Of a stretch of 64,000 nucleotides of DNA, positions 63,930-64,000 are shown in pieces. The position numbers and the translations under genes were made by a program. The notes below the pieces were generated by a model. It saw only the letters and a program-made list of their open reading frames with translations, was not told the DNA's origin and ran no database searches. Position 1 is the stretch's first letter; every line of letters starts with the position of its first letter. This DNA is from an uncultured Muribaculaceae bacterium (lineage in GTDB: Bacteria; Bacteroidota; Bacteroidia; Bacteroidales; Muribaculaceae). Location of the stretch: positions 80,972 to 144,971 of the forward strand of contig CAJUDL010000001.1 of assembly GCA_910585285.1 (NCBI GenBank). The letters are read 5' to 3'.

Positions 63930-64000
63930 ATTCACATGAAGAGGTATTTTCGAGGGAATTTCACGAGTTGAAGAAGGAGCATAGCGGGCTATGCGACTGA
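63930..64000. other. Possible left part of a palindromic element running off the window
   Basis: The sequence ttttcgagggaatttcac is followed by a perfect hairpin gcatagc-gg-gctatgc near 63977-63992. No reading frame is seen. The layout suggests a longer inverted element whose right arm lies past position 64000. Low confidence. Confidence 0.35.

Overview
The window looks like chromosome of a gut Bacteroidales bacterium, most likely Muribaculaceae. The pointers are a SusC/SusD pair, BspA-like leucine-rich repeats, a GLPGLI protein, a lipidated TamA (TamL), C-terminal T9SS-like tails, and promoters that fit the Bacteroidetes rule TTTG/TTG - 19 or 20 nt - TAnnTTTG. No rRNA or tRNA gene was recognised. 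The family-level placement is inference.

Layout. 1-3.5 kb (minus): rseP (cut by the window edge), dxr and a catalytically degenerate LytM/M23 protein. 3.7-8.7 kb (plus): an OmpA-family porin, NADP-type gdhA, a secreted EEP-fold phosphodiesterase and a secreted esterase. 8.7-14.5 kb: a large LRR_5/Ig-like surface protein, a small outer-membrane barrel and a GLPGLI protein. 14.4-15.3 kb: a Panacea antitoxin with a small, possibly truncated, MazF-like partner. 15.3-17.8 kb: a Zn/Cd-type P1B ATPase and a histidine-rich Fur/Zur regulator behind a perfect 17-bp inverted repeat. 17.8-29.1 kb (minus): acyl-ACP thioesterase, phosphoglycolate phosphatase-like HAD, TamL, AmpG-like MFS, DUF4922, GT2 and a modular amidase.

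29.4-38.8 kb is a polymorphic-toxin locus: a 2,061-residue Rhs protein ending in a GIY-YIG-like nuclease, an overlapping Imm26-like immunity gene, unrecognised small genes, and a short YD-motif protein with a sorting-like tail. A class I fumarase follows.

40.5-61.3 kb is a polysaccharide utilisation locus for an acidic, probably rhamnose-containing, glycan. The left operon is kduD, a DUF4861 lipoprotein, an orphan galactitol-type PTS IIC and a kduI with a signal peptide. Divergent from it is a membrane AraC-type regulator interrupted by a two-base frameshift in a (TA)6 tract. Then come an ECF sigma factor, SusC, SusD, an Ig-like surface lipoprotein, an alginate-lyase-family lyase, a GH106-like hydrolase and a DUF4979/beta-helix surface protein. 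The proposed flow is: cleavage at the surface or in the periplasm, isomerisation of the unsaturated uronate by exported KduI, import through the IIC protein, and reduction by cytosolic KduD.

61.6-63.5 kb is an AAA ATPase/RloB pair (AbiL-like anti-phage module) bracketed by 25-bp imperfect direct repeats. Many intergenic gaps hold degenerate short-word tandem repeats, often folded as inverted repeats and several starting at a gene's stop codon. One element type (hairpin, purine tract, conserved 20-mer) occurs twice, 47 kb apart.
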